Origin: SHNJ01 sp964458615
GTDB lineage: Bacteria > Pseudomonadota > Alphaproteobacteria > SHNJ01
NCBI GenBank assembly: GCA_964458615.1
Contig: CAYWJR010000075.1
Span: forward strand, 1-5,552
DNA length: 5,552 nt
Direction of reading: 5' to 3'
The notes beneath the pieces were generated by a model. That model ran no database searches. It saw nothing but the letters and a program-made list of their open reading frames with translations, and was not told the origin of the DNA. Shown here piece by piece: positions 5,221 to 5,552 of this stretch. Made by a program: the position numbers and the translations under genes. Every line of letters begins with the position of its first letter. The first letter of the stretch is position 1.

Positions 5221-5552
5221 ATGGTTACGAACACAAATTCGCTGAAATTTACTAAAAAATCTCAGCTGGAATTAAAAGGTACCCAGGCGCCGGCGGCATC
5301 TTTGGCCAGTGGCGCGAAAGTCGATTTGATACCGATTGAAACCAAAACCGCGATGGTGACAAAAGGTATCGAAACCAAACTGCAATCCAAAAAAAATCTT
5401 ACATCGCCTGTTCTGGCGGGATCGTCCGCTTCCGCGGCTTCCGCCGTTTTCTCGTCGACCGCGAATTTGATTCCGGAAACGAATGTCACATCGTCGACCC
5501 GCGTGCGTTTGGGCGGCGTACAACTCGATCAGTTGAAACAGAACGTTATCAA
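5221..5552 (+). CDS. Unrecognised Ser/Thr/Ala/Lys-rich protein, 5' part only
   Basis: The frame is open from the ATG at 5221 to the window edge (110 codons plus 2 nt) with no stop. I do not recognise the protein. The visible part is hydrophilic and basic, with about 35% Ser, Thr and Ala, and has no Cys, Trp, His or Tyr. There is no signal peptide or transmembrane helix. Weak internal repetition is visible: IETK at 39-42 and 50-53, and LIPIETKT (36-43) beside LIPETNVT (83-90). A Ser/Ala patch covers 67-79. The composition suggests a disordered or low-complexity N-terminus, as found ahead of larger domains or in secreted structural proteins; which of these applies is unknown. It has its own promoter, a candidate CtrA box, a leader hairpin and a strong ribosome site, so it is a separate and probably well-expressed unit. 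Confidence 0.75.
   Translation, partial: MVTNTNSLKFTKKSQLELKGTQAPAASLASGAKVDLIPIETKTAMVTKGIETKLQSKKNLTSPVLAGSSASAASAVFSSTANLIPETNVTSSTRVRLGGVQLDQLKQNVI

Noticed and set aside
5262..5523. Two minus-strand frames opposite the final gene
   Set aside because: They lie within the plus-strand frame, which has a strong promoter and ribosome site; the minus-strand starts have no comparable signals.

Overview
The window looks like an alphaproteobacterial chromosome segment. The evidence is a hemY-type gene behind a mitofilin (Mic60)-like membrane protein gene, divergent from a tsaD-gpsA pair. This neighbourhood is characteristic of Alphaproteobacteria. A sequence matching the CtrA recognition motif in the last promoter region fits the same class. 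I cannot name the genus. The coding DNA is moderately GC-rich, while the long intergenic region near the right end is clearly AT-rich.

Left end (1-308): the 5' part of a tRNA-Thr(CGT) gene on the minus strand, cut by the window edge. Upstream of it is an 86-bp unit present in two near-identical tandem copies plus a partial third. Each unit boundary carries the first 18 nt of the same tRNA, and each unit can fold into a nested hairpin. This is the most unusual structure in the window.

Centre-left (309-2744, minus strand): a two-gene operon of a Mic60/mitofilin-like protein followed after 3 bp by HemY, which has a C-terminal four-cysteine zinc ribbon. The hemC and hemD genes that often sit between tsaD and the mitofilin gene in this class are absent here.

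Centre-right (2847-4915, plus strand): tsaD (tRNA t6A modification) and gpsA (glycerol-3-phosphate dehydrogenase) overlap by 4 bp and start from a 102-bp divergent promoter region in which the two -10 elements appear to overlap.

Right end (4916-5552): a 305-bp AT-rich spacer with an inverted repeat, a good extended -10 promoter, a perfect TTAA-N7-TTAAC box over the -10/start region, a leader hairpin and a strong Shine-Dalgarno. These lead into the start of an unrecognised Ser/Thr/Ala/Lys-rich protein that runs off the window. No mobile element gene, CRISPR array or defence gene is visible.
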